A DNA stretch of 39,827 bases from Kocuria sp. (GTDB lineage: Bacteria > Actinomycetota > Actinomycetes > Actinomycetales > Micrococcaceae), in assembly GCA_031179495.1 (NCBI GenBank), contig JAPSHS010000009.1, positions 1-39,827 of the forward strand. The letters are read 5' to 3'. Made by a program: the position numbers and the translations under genes. Of this stretch, positions 8,527-23,300 are shown piece after piece (within the stretch, counting starts at the first letter, position 1; the number at the start of each line of letters is the position of its first letter). The notes beneath the pieces were generated by a model. The model saw nothing but the letters and a program-made list of their open reading frames with translations, did not search any database and had not been told where the DNA came from.

Positions 8527-9495
8527 TCAGGAGAGGGACTCCTGGACCTCGGTGATCATGGACGGGAAGTTGTTCAGGCCGAAGCCGACGACGTACCAGC
8601 TGGCGCTGTCGAGGTAGGTGATCCGGTCCTGCCGGGCGGCGCTGGTGCCGTTGACGAGGTCGTTGTCGAGGACCTGCTGCGCGGCCTCCCCGCCGGACTG
8701 CCCGATCGCGGTGTCGCGGTCGAGGACGTAGATGCGGTCCGGGTCCGCCGCGGCGATCGCCTCGAAGGAGACGGCCTCGCCGTGCCTGCCCTCGGCCTGG
8801 ACGTCGGTCGCGGACTCGAGCCCCAGCAGGTCGAAGACGACGTTGCCGAAGCGCGAGGCCGGGCCGTAGGCGTTGATCTCCCCGGCGTTGGTCAGCAGGA
8901 ACATGGCGGTGCCGGCGCCTGCGGCCCGCTCCTTGGTCTCGGCGATCTGCTCGTCGATCGCGGCCAGCTTCTCCTCGACCTCGGCCTCCTTGCCGAAGAT
9001 CGCCCCCAGCGACTCGGACTGCTCGGTGAAGGAGGCGAGGGGGTCGGTCTCGTCGATCGACAGGTCGACGGTCGGGGCGATCTCGGAGAGCTCGTCGTAG
9101 AACTCGGCGGTGCGTCCGGAGATGATGATCAGGTCGGGGGCGGCCGCGGCGACGGCCTCGAGGTCCGGCTCCTTCATGGCACCGGCGTTGACGTACTCGT
9201 CCGACCGGTACTCGGCGAACTGCTCGGGCAGGCTGCCGCTCCGGGGCAGTCCCTGGACGTCCTCGCCGAGGGCGGCCATCGAGTCGAGGACGCCGAGGTC
9301 GAAGGTGATGACGTCCTCGGGGGAGACCGGGACCTCGGTGGTGCCCTGGGCGTGCTCCACGCTGACGGTCTCCGCCGAGGCCGAGCTCTGTGCCTCGTCG
9401 GCGCTCGCGGCCCCGGAGGTCGAGCAGCCGGCGAGGGCCAGGGCCGAGGCGGCGGCCAGCAGGGCGGTCGAGCGCTGTCGGAGGGTGCTGTTCAT
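8527..9495 (-). CDS. Siderophore-binding lipoprotein (YclQ/CeuE-like, petrobactin/catecholate type)
   Basis: A 322-residue periplasmic-binding-fold (class III) lipoprotein. The signal peptide ends in a lipobox ALAGC with Cys24 as the lipidation site. The mature part reads like CeuE and B. subtilis YclQ: SVEHAQGTTEVP, PDLIIISGRTAEFYDEL, GEINAYGPASRFG and RIYVLDRDTAIG. H238 in EGRHGE and Y301 in SWYVVGFGLNN line up with the histidine and tyrosine (His227, Tyr288 as recalled) that complete iron coordination of tetradentate catecholates in CeuE. The start ATG at 9493-9495 is preceded by AAGGAAG, 4-5 bases away. The upstream in-frame extension has no signal peptide and is rejected. A promoter and iron-box-like palindrome lie upstream. 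Confidence 0.93.
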   Translation of the reverse strand: MNSTLRQRSTALLAAASALALAGCSTSGAASADEAQSSASAETVSVEHAQGTTEVPVSPEDVITFDLGVLDSMAALGEDVQGLPRSGSLPEQFAEYRSDEYVNAGAMKEPDLEAVAAAAPDLIIISGRTAEFYDELSEIAPTVDLSIDETDPLASFTEQSESLGAIFGKEAEVEEKLAAIDEQIAETKERAAGAGTAMFLLTNAGEINAYGPASRFGNVVFDLLGLESATDVQAEGRHGEAVSFEAIAAADPDRIYVLDRDTAIGQSGGEAAQQVLDNDLVNGTSAARQDRITYLDSASWYVVGFGLNNFPSMITEVQESLS

Positions 9496-9617
9496 GGTCT
9501 TCCTTCGTGCAGGGCGCCGGCGTCCTCCGAGGTGGAGGGCTCCGGCGGGGTCCGGTGGGCACGACGTCCTGCCGCGGGCGGCGCGGACGTCGGGGGAGGG
9601 CACCGTTGCTCGGCCGA

Positions 9618-9635
9618 GGTAAGGGTTGCCTTACC
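9618..9635 (-). promoter_or_regulatory. DtxR/IdeR-like iron box
   Basis: The palindrome GGTAAGGgttgCCTTACC (7-bp perfect arms, 4-base centre) sits just downstream of the -10 hexamer of the siderophore operon. Read on the minus strand its core GGTAAGGCAACCC differs at few positions from the core GGTTAGGCTAACC of the actinobacterial DtxR/IdeR consensus. Bound repressor would block initiation when iron is sufficient. Position and family context support the call; binding is inferred. Confidence 0.7.
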
Positions 9636-9639
9636 GATC

Positions 9640-9669
9640 AACCTAGAGGGTGCCCACCGGGTGAGGCAA
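9640..9669 (-). promoter_or_regulatory. Promoter of the siderophore import operon
   Basis: On the minus strand, -35 TTGCCT (9664-9669) and -10 TAGGTT (9640-9645) are separated by 18 bases. Transcription would start near 9633, inside the iron-box palindrome, leaving a leader of about 140 bases before the binding-protein ATG. The -10 is imperfect at its last T-rich positions. Confidence 0.5.
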
Positions 9670-9728
9670 ATCATTGGCGAACATCCCCATGACCTAATTC
9701 GGCCGAGGAGGACGAGGGCGCCCCGGCG

Positions 9729-9755
9729 CTGGCACTCGCCTTGACCGACTGCTAG
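9729..9755 (+). promoter_or_regulatory. CIRCE element 1 (HrcA operator) over the groES -35
   Basis: CTGGCACTC, nine bases, GACTGCTAG. Each half matches the CIRCE consensus TTAGCACTC-N9-GAGTGCTAA at 7 of 9 positions with the exact nine-base spacer. The spacer ends with the -35 hexamer TTGACC, so HrcA bound here would cover the promoter. Confidence 0.75.
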
Positions 9756-9769
9756 GCGACTCCTATAGT
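9741..9769 (+). promoter_or_regulatory. Vegetative promoter of groES-groEL
   Basis: TTGACC (9741-9746), 17 bases, TATAGT (9764-9769): a near-consensus sigma-A type promoter placed between and overlapping the two CIRCE operators. Transcription would start about 9776, inside the second operator, leaving a leader of about 145 bases before the groES GTG. Confidence 0.85.
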
Positions 9770-9774
9770 CGGCC

Positions 9775-9801
9775 TTGGCACTCTCCGGGTGAGGGTGCTA
9801 A
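9775..9801 (+). promoter_or_regulatory. CIRCE element 2 (HrcA operator) at the groES start site
   Basis: TTGGCACTC, nine bases (tccgggtga), GGGTGCTAA. The halves match consensus at 8 of 9 positions each, with the exact spacer. It covers the expected transcription start and would be carried in the mRNA 5' end. Confidence 0.92.
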
Positions 9802-9920
9802 GGGCCTGGCGATCGATCGGCACCGCGACGACGGTTGGTGCGCCAACCGGCCCGAAGCACGACGGCGGGCTCCGCCCGCGGTCGCCCACCGCTTTCCACG
9901 CCTACAGATAAGGAGAGATC

Positions 9921-11955
<2,035 letters not shown>

Positions 11956-11968
11956 GCCGCCCGCCCGC

Positions 11969-12003
11969 AAGGACCCGTCCCGCTTCCCGCGGGGCGGGTC
12001 CTT
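11969..12003 (+). terminator. Terminator after groEL
   Basis: Arms AAGGACCCGTCCCGC and GCGGGGCGGGTCCTT (15 bp, one G:T) with a 5-base loop, 13 bases after the groEL stop. The right arm ends in TCCTTCGTCGTC, a weak U-containing tail. Confidence 0.85.
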
Positions 12004-12046
12004 CGTCGTCGGCGATCCTCTCCGGCTCCCGCCCGGCCGGCTCCGG

Positions 12047-12052
12047 TAGAGT
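12047..12052 (+). promoter_or_regulatory. -10 hexamer for the acyltransferase gene
   Basis: TAGAGT, positioned between the groEL terminator and the acyltransferase ATG. The start would be about 12059, giving a leader of some 57 bases. No convincing -35 is visible. Confidence 0.4.
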
Positions 12053-12115
12053 GCGGAGGTCCGACCGACCGCTGCCCGCGCCCCCCCGGTGGCACGGTGT
12101 TCCTAGGAGCCGCCC

Positions 12116-15818
<3,703 letters not shown>

Positions 15819-15852
15819 GCGGCGACCTGGAGCATCCCCCGGAAAGGACACC

Positions 15853-16974
15853 ATGAGCTACGACATCGAGATCGGCCGGTCCAAACGCGCCCGCCGCACC
15901 TTCTCCCTGGACGAGATCGCCCTCGTCCCCTCCCGCCGCACCCGGGACCCCCACGACGTCTCCACGGACTGGCAGATCGACGCCTACCGGTTCTCCATCC
16001 CGTTCCTGGGCGCCCCGATGGACTCGGCCACGTCCCCGGAGACGGCCATCGCCCTCGGCCGCGCCGGGGGGCTGGGAGTGCTGGACCTCGAAGGGCTCTG
16101 GACCCGCTACGAGGACCCGCAGCCCGTGCTCGACGAGATCGCGGACCTCTCCGGGGAGGACGCCCCGTCCGCCACCCGCCGGATGCAGGAGCTCTACGAG
16201 GCCCCGGTCCAGGCGGAGCTGATCACCGCCCGGCTCGCCCGGATCCGCGAGGCCGGCGTGATCGTCGCCGGCTCCCTCACCCCGCAGCGCACCGTGGAGC
16301 ACTACCGGACCGTCCTGGACGCCGGCGTGGACGTCTTCGTCATCCGCGGGACCACGGTCTCCGCGGAGCACGTCTCCCGCAACCAGGAGCCCCTGGACCT
16401 GAAGAAGTTCATCTACGACCTCGACGTCCCGGTCATCGTGGGCGGCGCGGCGGGCTACACCCCGGCGCTGCACCTCATGCGCACGGGCGCGGCCGGGGTG
16501 CTCGTGGGCTTCGGCGGCGGCGCGTCCATGCGGATCCAGAACACCCTGGGCATCCACGCGGCCATGGCCACGGCCATCTCCGACGTCGCCGCCGCCCGCC
16601 GGGACTACCTCGACGAGTCCGGCGGACGCTACGTCCACGTCATCGCCGACGGCGGCGTGGGGGTCTCCGGGGACATCGTCAAGGCCCTCGCGATGGGCGC
16701 CGACGCCGTGATGCTGGGCACCGCGCTGGCCCGCACCGCCGAGGCGCCCGGGCAGGGCTGGCACTGGGGCGCGGAGGCGCACCACGGGGAGCTCCCGCGC
16801 GGGCTGCGCACCCGGGTGGGCACGGTCGGCCCGCTGCAGGAGGTCCTCTTCGGCCCGTCCCGCCACGTGGACGGCACCTCCAACCTCGTGGGCGCCCTGC
16901 GCCGCTCGATGTCCACCACCGGGTACCTGAACCTCAAGGAGTTCCAGCGCGCCGAGGTGGTCGTCCGCGGCTGA
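15853..16974 (+). CDS. guaB3: GuaB3-family IMP dehydrogenase-like protein lacking the catalytic cysteine
   Basis: A 373-residue TIM-barrel protein of the IMPDH/GMP-reductase superfamily with no CBS domains. It resembles actinobacterial GuaB3: FSLDEIALVPSRRTRDP, PFLGAPMDSATSPE and HVIADGGVGVSGDIVKALAMGADAVMLGT. Where IMPDH has the loop GPGSICTTR, this protein has GGGASMRIQ (residues 221-229), with Met226 in the place of the catalytic cysteine. The whole protein contains no cysteine at all, so the covalent E-XMP chemistry of IMPDH cannot occur. The function of actinobacterial GuaB3 is, to my knowledge, unsettled. GGAAAGGAC precedes the ATG. It is co-transcribed with guaB and ends at a strong terminator. 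Confidence 0.9.
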   Translation: MSYDIEIGRSKRARRTFSLDEIALVPSRRTRDPHDVSTDWQIDAYRFSIPFLGAPMDSATSPETAIALGRAGGLGVLDLEGLWTRYEDPQPVLDEIADLSGEDAPSATRRMQELYEAPVQAELITARLARIREAGVIVAGSLTPQRTVEHYRTVLDAGVDVFVIRGTTVSAEHVSRNQEPLDLKKFIYDLDVPVIVGGAAGYTPALHLMRTGAAGVLVGFGGGASMRIQNTLGIHAAMATAISDVAAARRDYLDESGGRYVHVIADGGVGVSGDIVKALAMGADAVMLGTALARTAEAPGQGWHWGAEAHHGELPRGLRTRVGTVGPLQEVLFGPSRHVDGTSNLVGALRRSMSTTGYLNLKEFQRAEVVVRG

Positions 16975-16984
16975 GCCCGGCTGC

Positions 16985-17010
16985 GCCCGCGGTCGCCGGG
17001 GACCGCGGGC
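16985..17010 (+). terminator. Terminator after guaB-guaB3
   Basis: Perfect 10-bp arms GCCCGCGGTC and GACCGCGGGC with a 6-base loop, 10 bases after the guaB3 stop and before the leaderless promoter of the SURF1 gene. Confidence 0.75.
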
Positions 17011-17040
17011 GGGGATTGGCGAACGTCCAGGAAGGCGCAC

Positions 17041-17046
17041 TAGCCT
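17041..17046 (+). promoter_or_regulatory. -10 hexamer of a leaderless promoter (SURF1)
   Basis: TAGCCT ends six bases before the GTG at 17053. There is no Shine-Dalgarno in the usual place; the AGGAAGG lies about 18 bases upstream of the start, too far. Transcription would begin at or next to the start codon. Confidence 0.65.
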
Positions 17047-17052
17047 TGACGG

Positions 17053-18012
17053 GTGCTCAAGACCGCCCTGCGCCCCCGTTCGATCCTCGCGCTGATCGTG
17101 AGCCTCGGGCTGGCCGTGGGCTTCGTGCTGCTGAGCCAGTGGCAGCTGGAGTCGAGCGAGCAGGCCCGCACGGTGGTCGACCCCGCCAAGGACGTGGCCG
17201 CCCCGCTCGCCGAGGTCGCCCGGGCCGGCACCCCGGTCACCGGGGCGCAGGCCGACCAGCTGGTCACCGTCACCGGCGAGTACCGGGAGGGCTCCACGGT
17301 CCTGGTCCCCGGACGGCTGCAGGACGGGACCGAGGGGTACTGGGCCGTCTCGGCGCTGACCGTGCCGGACAGCGCCGACCGGTGGCCGGACGCCGGCGGC
17401 GACCTCACCGTGGCCGTGGCCCGGGGCTGGACCGCCGACCCCGCGTCCGTGCCGGAGGAGCCCGAGGGCCGGATCGGCGTCGTCGGCCGGTACCTGCCCG
17501 CCGAGGGCCCGGTGCCCGGCCAGGAGCTGCCCGACGGGCAGGCGGGCACGGTCTCCCCGGCCCAGCTCACCAACCTCTGGGACGTCCCCCTCTACTCCGG
17601 GTTCGTGGCCGCCTTCGCCGAGAACCCGGCCTCCGCGCCGTTCCAGCTCCGCGACGACGGGACGCTCGCCCGGGACCCCGCGCTGATGAGCCCCCGGCTG
17701 TCCGAGCTCGAGATCGACCAGCAGCCCACGGACGAGTCCGTGGACCTGCTCAACCTCTTCTACGCGGTCGAGTGGGTGGTCTTCGCCGGGTTCGCCCTCT
17801 ACATCTGGTGGCGGTTCGTGCGCGACGAGTGGCTGCGCGAGCAGCGCCCGGAGGAGTACTTCTACTTCGAGGGCGAGTACTACTTCGACGACGCGAGCGG
17901 GCGCTACTACTACCTCGATCCCGAGGCGGGGGAGTACTACTGGTTCGACGACCAGCCCGGCGCCAGCACCCACGACAGGACCCAGGACAGGACCGGAGCC
18001 CACCATGACTGA
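17053..18012 (+). CDS. SURF1 family protein with an aromatic-acidic repeat tail
   Basis: A 319-residue membrane protein. A helix near residues 11-30 carries LLSQWQLESSEQAR, as in SURF1 (G/W-Q-x-R region). There is a soluble domain with VTVTGEYREGSTVLVPGR and VARGWTAD, then a second helix at ~242-262 (VEWVVFAGFALYIWWRFV). SURF1 helps build cytochrome c oxidase, at the haem A/CuB step. After the second helix residues 267-303 form three aromatic-acidic repeats (YYFDDASGR, YYYLDPEAGE, YYWFDDQPG) in which 14 of about 36 residues are Tyr, Phe or Trp; this is not part of the usual SURF1 fold. The start is a leaderless GTG. It overlaps the next gene by 8 bp. Confidence 0.85.
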   Translation: MLKTALRPRSILALIVSLGLAVGFVLLSQWQLESSEQARTVVDPAKDVAAPLAEVARAGTPVTGAQADQLVTVTGEYREGSTVLVPGRLQDGTEGYWAVSALTVPDSADRWPDAGGDLTVAVARGWTADPASVPEEPEGRIGVVGRYLPAEGPVPGQELPDGQAGTVSPAQLTNLWDVPLYSGFVAAFAENPASAPFQLRDDGTLARDPALMSPRLSELEIDQQPTDESVDLLNLFYAVEWVVFAGFALYIWWRFVRDEWLREQRPEEYFYFEGEYYFDDASGRYYYLDPEAGEYYWFDDQPGASTHDRTQDRTGAHHD

Positions 18013-18586
18013 ACCCACCCAGCCGACCCCCTCGCCGAAGGAGCGCACCGACGGGGTGCGGGTCTCCCTCCCGCAGGACGCCCGGCCCTCGGCCGCGGCG
18101 GGCCCCGGCCGGGTCCCGCGCCGGGACGCCCTGCAGCCGCGCCGCCGCTTCGGCGGCACCGAGGCGCAGATCCGGGGCGCGCTGAACTTCTACATGGTCT
18201 GCGCCTGGATCTCCGGCACGTTCCTGCTGCTGCTCGTGGCCGAGATGATCACTCGCTACGGGTTCGGCTACGACCTGATCGCCGGGGGCACGGACCAGCT
18301 CACGGGCCGGACGGTGCCCCTGGGCTGGCAGGACCTGGAGCTGGAGAACCTCGCCGGCGGGGTCAACATCTCCACGTGGATCCTCATCGTCCACGGCTGG
18401 TTCTACGTGGTCTACCTCATCTCCTGCTTCCGCGTCTGGACGCTGATGCGCTGGCCGTTCCCGCAGCTCGTGGTCATGGCCCTCGGCGGCGTGGTGCCGT
18501 TCCTGTCCTTCGTGGTGGAGCGCAAGATCCACGCCTCGACCACCGCCGAGCTGCGGGCCAACCCGAAGGCCGCGAAGCGGTACTGA
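18005..18586 (+). CDS. DUF3817-like small membrane protein
   Basis: A 193-residue protein. The first ~55 residues are polar and Pro/Arg-rich and look disordered. Then come three or so hydrophobic helices: [44 protein letters not shown] and [20 protein letters not shown]. The pattern of an integral-membrane core with HGW and VPFLSF is that of the DUF3817 family, as also found alone or fused to transporters. Function is unknown. The ATG overlaps the SURF1 gene end by 8 bp and is preceded by GGACCGGAG-like sequence, so the two are coupled. The pairing with SURF1 suggests, weakly, a link to respiratory membrane assembly. Confidence 0.8.
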   Translation: MTEPTQPTPSPKERTDGVRVSLPQDARPSAAAGPGRVPRRDALQPRRRFGGTEAQIRGALNFYMVCAWISGTFLLLLVAEMITRYGFGYDLIAGGTDQLTGRTVPLGWQDLELENLAGGVNISTWILIVHGWFYVVYLISCFRVWTLMRWPFPQLVVMALGGVVPFLSFVVERKIHASTTAELRANPKAAKRY

Positions 18587-18605
18587 GCCCTCCCCGCGCC
18601 TGGCC

Positions 18606-18611
18606 TAGGAT
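18606..18611 (+). promoter_or_regulatory. -10 hexamer of a leaderless promoter (guaA)
   Basis: TAGGAT, seven bases before the GTG at 18619. This spacing fits transcription starting at the GTG. It also decides against the ATG at 18610, which overlaps the hexamer. Confidence 0.6.
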
Positions 18612-18618
18612 GGAGGGC

Positions 18619-20217
18619 GTGACCGAAACACCTGAGACCCGTACCGAGCTGGAGCAGCGCCCGGTCCTGGTGGTCGACTACGGCGCGCAGTACGCGCAGC
18701 TGATCGCCCGCCGGGTCCGCGAGGCCAACGTCTATTCCGAGATCGTCCCGCACACCTGGTCCACCGAGCAGATCCTCGCCAAGCAGCCCGCGGCGATCAT
18801 CCTCTCGGGCGGCCCCTCCTCCGTCTACGCCGAGGACGCGCCGCAGCAGGACCCCGCCCTCTTCGAGGCCGGGGTGCCCGTCTTCGGCATCTGCTACGGC
18901 TTCCAGGCCATGGCCCAGGCCCTCGGGGGCACGGTCGCCCACACCGGCGCCCGCGAGTACGGCGCCACCACCGCGACGGCCGTGGGCGGGCCGGGTGCCT
19001 CCATCCTGGAGGGCTCGCCCGGCACCCAGACCGTGTGGATGAGCCACGGCGACTCCGTCGTGGAGGCGCCCGCCGGCTTCGAGGTCCTCGCCTCGACGGA
19101 GACCACCCCGGTCGCCGCGTTCGCCGACGACGCCCGCCGCCTCTACGGCGTGCAGTGGCACCCGGAGGTCAAGCACTCCGTGCACGGGCAGAAGGTGCTC
19201 GAGCACTTCCTGTTCGACGGCGCGCAGGTCGAGCCGAGCTGGTCGACCGGCAACATCATCGAGGAGCACGTCCAGCGGATCCGCGAGCAGGTGGGCTCCG
19301 CCTCCGTGATCTGCGGGCTCTCCGGCGGCGTGGACTCCGCCGTGGCCGCCGCCCTGGTCCAGCGCGCCGTGGGCGATCAGCTCACCTGCGTGTTCGTGGA
19401 CCACGGCCTGCTCCGCGAGGGCGAGGCCGAGCAGGTCGAGCAGGACTTCGTCGCCGCCACCGGCGTCAACCTGTACGTGGCCGAGGAGAAGGAGCGCTTC
19501 CTCGGCGCCCTCGCCGGCGTCACCGACCCGGAGCAGAAGCGCAAGATCATCGGCCGGGAGTTCATCCGCTCCTTCGAGGCCGCCGCGGAGGCCGTCGCGA
19601 GGGCCGCCGCCCGGGAGGGGGAGCCCGTGCGCTTCCTCGTCCAGGGCACCCTCTACCCCGACGTCGTCGAGTCCGGCGGCGGGGAGGGCGCCGCGAACAT
19701 CAAGAGCCACCACAACGTGGGCGGGCTTCCCGAGGACCTGCAGTTCGAGCTCGTCGAGCCCCTGCGCACCCTGTTCAAGGACGAGGTCCGGGCCGTGGGC
19801 CGGGAGCTCGGCCTGCCCCACGAGATCGTGGGCCGCCAGCCGTTCCCGGGCCCCGGCCTGGGCATCCGGATTATCGGGGAGGTCACCGAGTCCAACCTCG
19901 CGGTCCTGCGCCGCGCGGACGCGATCGCCCGTGAGGAGCTGACCCGCGCCGGGCTCGACGACGAGGTCTGGCAGATGCCGGTCGTGCTCCTGGCGGACGT
20001 GCGCTCCGTCGGCGTGCAGGGCGACGGCCGCACGTACGGCCACCCCGTGGTGCTGCGCCCGGTCTCCAGCGAGGACGCGATGACCGCCGACTGGTCGCGC
20101 CTGCCCTACGACCTCCTGGCCCGCATCTCCAACCGCATCACCAACGAGGTCGAGGAGGTCAACCGGGTCGTGCTGGACGTCACGTCCAAGCCCCCGGGGA
20201 CCATCGAGTGGGAGTAG
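18619..20217 (+). CDS. guaA: GMP synthase (glutamine-hydrolysing)
   Basis: A 532-residue two-domain enzyme converting XMP to GMP. The class I glutamine amidotransferase domain occupies about residues 12-205: [17 protein letters not shown], the nucleophile in [13 protein letters not shown], and the His/Glu of GVQWHPEV. The ATP-pyrophosphatase domain follows with the P-loop [10 protein letters not shown], and the C-terminal dimerisation domain has [13 protein letters not shown] and ends KPPGTIEWE. All key residues are present. The GTG is chosen because a -10 lies exactly seven bases upstream; an ATG three codons earlier is possible. A strong hairpin follows the stop. It completes the guanine pathway begun by guaB. 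Confidence 0.97.
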   Translation: MTETPETRTELEQRPVLVVDYGAQYAQLIARRVREANVYSEIVPHTWSTEQILAKQPAAIILSGGPSSVYAEDAPQQDPALFEAGVPVFGICYGFQAMAQALGGTVAHTGAREYGATTATAVGGPGASILEGSPGTQTVWMSHGDSVVEAPAGFEVLASTETTPVAAFADDARRLYGVQWHPEVKHSVHGQKVLEHFLFDGAQVEPSWSTGNIIEEHVQRIREQVGSASVICGLSGGVDSAVAAALVQRAVGDQLTCVFVDHGLLREGEAEQVEQDFVAATGVNLYVAEEKERFLGALAGVTDPEQKRKIIGREFIRSFEAAAEAVARAAAREGEPVRFLVQGTLYPDVVESGGGEGAANIKSHHNVGGLPEDLQFELVEPLRTLFKDEVRAVGRELGLPHEIVGRQPFPGPGLGIRIIGEVTESNLAVLRRADAIAREELTRAGLDDEVWQMPVVLLADVRSVGVQGDGRTYGHPVVLRPVSSEDAMTADWSRLPYDLLARISNRITNEVEEVNRVVLDVTSKPPGTIEWE

Positions 20218-20259
20218 GCCGGTAGGGCCTGCCCCGCGCGGGCGAGACACGAGCAGCCG

Positions 20260-20291
20260 GGGTCGGGCGGTCCGCACGGACCGCTCGACCC
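20260..20291 (+). terminator. Terminator after guaA
   Basis: 15-bp arms GGGTCGGGCGGTCCG and CGGACCGCTCGACCC (14 matched) with a two-base centre, 43 bases after the guaA stop. It would isolate guaA from the large helicase-like gene. Confidence 0.75.
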
Positions 20292-20333
20292 GTGCGTGCC
20301 CGGCACCCCCCGCCGAGGCACAGGAGGAGAACC

Positions 20334-23300
20334 ATGTCGATCGGATCCGACCGCACCCCCCGGACGTCGGACACCCCCCGGGCGCAGCCCGAGCGCGTCT
20401 CGCTGCAGCCCTGGACCCGCCAGATGGACGCCTACACCGGGCCGGACACGCTGCTGGACTTCAACCAGGTCGACAACGTGTGCATCGACCTCACCGAGGC
20501 GAACTCCTCCGGCCAGGCCCAGCTGCTCATGGGCCGGCCCACCCGCCTGTCGACGATCGTGCACGACCCCCAGGCCTACGGGCTGGCCGCGCGGGCGGCG
20601 CGGGCCCTGCGCACCAAGACCCACGAGCTGTCGGTCAACCACGGTCTCGACGCGGCCTACCTCGCGGCCGGCACGGCCTCCTGGCTGGCCCGGCCCCGGG
20701 GGGCCGACCCGACCGGCTCGGGCCAGCGGCGCTGGATCGCCCCGGTGCTGCTCGCCCCGCTGACGCTCAAGCCGCGCCCGGATCTCGACGACTTCGAGCT
20801 CCAGCTCGTGGGACCCGCCCGGCTCAACCCCGCGATGGTCCGCAGGCTGGCCGCCGACCACGGGGTGGACCTCACCTCGGGGGAGCTCGCCCGGCTCGCC
20901 TACGGCACCCGCCGGCTGGACCCCGCCCCGGCCCTGGAGACCCTGCGCAGCGTGGCCGGGGCGGTCCCCGGCATGCACGTCGAGCACAAGCTGCTCGTGT
21001 CCACCTTCGCGGACCTGCACGACCGTCCCGCGGACCTGTCGGTCGTGGCGCGCACCGCGGTGGTGCGTGACCTCGCCCGGCTCAAGGCCGCCGCGGTGGG
21101 CCGGATCCCCCAGGTCGAGGAGATCTCCCACGACGCGCCCCCGCTGGACGAGCGCGACCCCGCCGACGAGCTCCTCCTGCTCGACGCCGACGGCCCCCAG
21201 CAGGAGGTCCTGGACCTCGCGGCGCATGGGCACTCCTTCGTGGTCACCGCCGCGCCCGGCACCGGGCAGCTCGACACCGCGGTGAACACGGTGGGCACCC
21301 TCGTGGCCGCCGGCCGCACCGTCCTGGTGCTGGGGGAGCGGCGCACCACGCTCGCCGCGTTCGGCCGGCGCATGGACGGGCTGGGGCTGGGCACCGCGGT
21401 GCTCCCGCTCTCGTCCCAGCTCAGCGACGCGGACGTCGCCCAGCAGCTCATCCGCGCGGTCGCCCGCAACGAGCGGACCGAGCGCCCGGACCTCGCCGAG
21501 CTGCACGGGACGCTGCGCGCCTGCCGGGACCAGCTCGCCGAGCACGTGCGCTCCCTGCACACCGTGCGCCCCCGCTGGTCCGTCTCCCCCTACCGGGCCG
21601 TGCAGGCCCTCGCGGAGCTGACCTCCCGCCGCCCGGCCCCGGCCACGCCCGTGCGCTTCCCCCGCTCCGTCCTCGACGCCGTCGCGGACCGGGACGCCGT
21701 CGTGGCCCGGCTCGAGCGGGCCGCCGAGCTCGGGGCCTTCGACGCCGGGGTCCTGGCAGGGCCCTGGAGCGGAGCGCGGCTGGTCAACGAGGACGAGTCC
21801 CGCCAGGCCCACCGTCTCGCGCAGTCCCTCCTGCTCGAGCTGACCACCCTGGAGACCGGGATGCGCCACGTCCTGGCCGCCAGCGGGCTGCGCGGCGGCA
21901 CCACCGTCCCGGAGTGGGGACGGCAGCTGCGCCTGCTGCAGGAGGTCCAGGACTCCCTCACCCGGTTCACCCCGGACATCTACGACCGGCCCGTGACGGA
22001 CCTGGTCGCCGCGACCGCGGGCACCGCGTGGCGGCGCGAGCACGGGATCGAGATGACCGGCCTGCAGCGCTCGCGGCTGCGCAAGGCGGCGAAGGAGTAC
22101 ATCCGGCACGGGGTGCACCTGTCCGACCTGCACAGCGCCCTGGTGCGGGTGCAGTCGGAGCGGGAGCGGTGGCGGGAGTGGGCCACGTCGTCGGTGTCCC
22201 CCACGGTCTCGGAGCGGGTCGAGGAGCTCGCGGCCGTCCACGCGCGCTTCGTGGAGGACCTCGAGGGCCTGTCGATCGCGCTCGAGGGCTCCCCGGCCGG
22301 CGCGGACCTGCTCGGCCGGCCGGTCGAGCACCTGCGCGAGGTCCTCGACCGGCTCATCAACGACGAGGAGAACCTCGAGATGCTGCCCGAGCGCACCGTC
22401 CTGCTGGACGAGCTGCGCGGCCAGGGCCTCGGCGAGCTCGTGGACGACCTCGTGCGGCGCACCGTGGCCCGCGAGCAGGTGCCCGGCGAGTTCGACCTGG
22501 CCTGGTGGCAGTCCACGCTCGAGGCCATGATCACCGGGGACGACTTCCTGGCGATGCCCGAGGGGCACACCCTGCGCAAGGCGGAGTCCACGTTCCGGCG
22601 CGCCGACGCGGCGCACGTCGCCTCCGGCGCCGACCGGCTGCTGTGGGAGCTCGCCGACCGCTGGCAGCGCACCGTGCGCCGGTCCCCGCGCGCCGGGGCC
22701 GCCCTGCGCCGGATGCTGCGCGCCGGCGCCGCCCCGCTCGAGGAGGTCAGTGCCGCCGCCGGCGAGCTGATCGGCTCGCTGGTGCCCGTGTGGACGGCCA
22801 GCCCGCTCGTGCTCTCGGCGGCGCTGCCCGAGGAGCACGACTTCGACGCCGTGGTGGTGCTCGACGCCGAGAGCTCCCCGCTCGCGGCGGTGCTGCCGGC
22901 GCTGACCCGGTGCCGCCAGGTGATCGCGTTCGGCGACCCGCACCTGGGCCGCCCCCAGCCCTTCACCGTGGCGCCCACCGCGGCGCCCGCCCCGGGGGCG
23001 CAACCGGTGGTCGAGGTGGACAGCGCCTTCGACGCCCTCTCCCGCGTGGTGCCGGAGCGGACGCTGCGGACGGTCTACCGGTCGATGGACGAGCAGGTCT
23101 TCCGCTACCTGAACGAGCAGTTCTACGGCGGGCGGCTCCGGCGCCTGCCCCACGGCGAGTCCGTCACCGGAGCCACCCCGGTGCTCTCCGTCGAGTACGT
23201 CCCCGACGGCGTGGGAGCCCTCACCGCAGGGATCGAGGGCATCCAGGCCCCCGCCGCCGAGGTCCGCCGCGTCGTGGAGCTCGTGTTCGAGCACGCGGCG

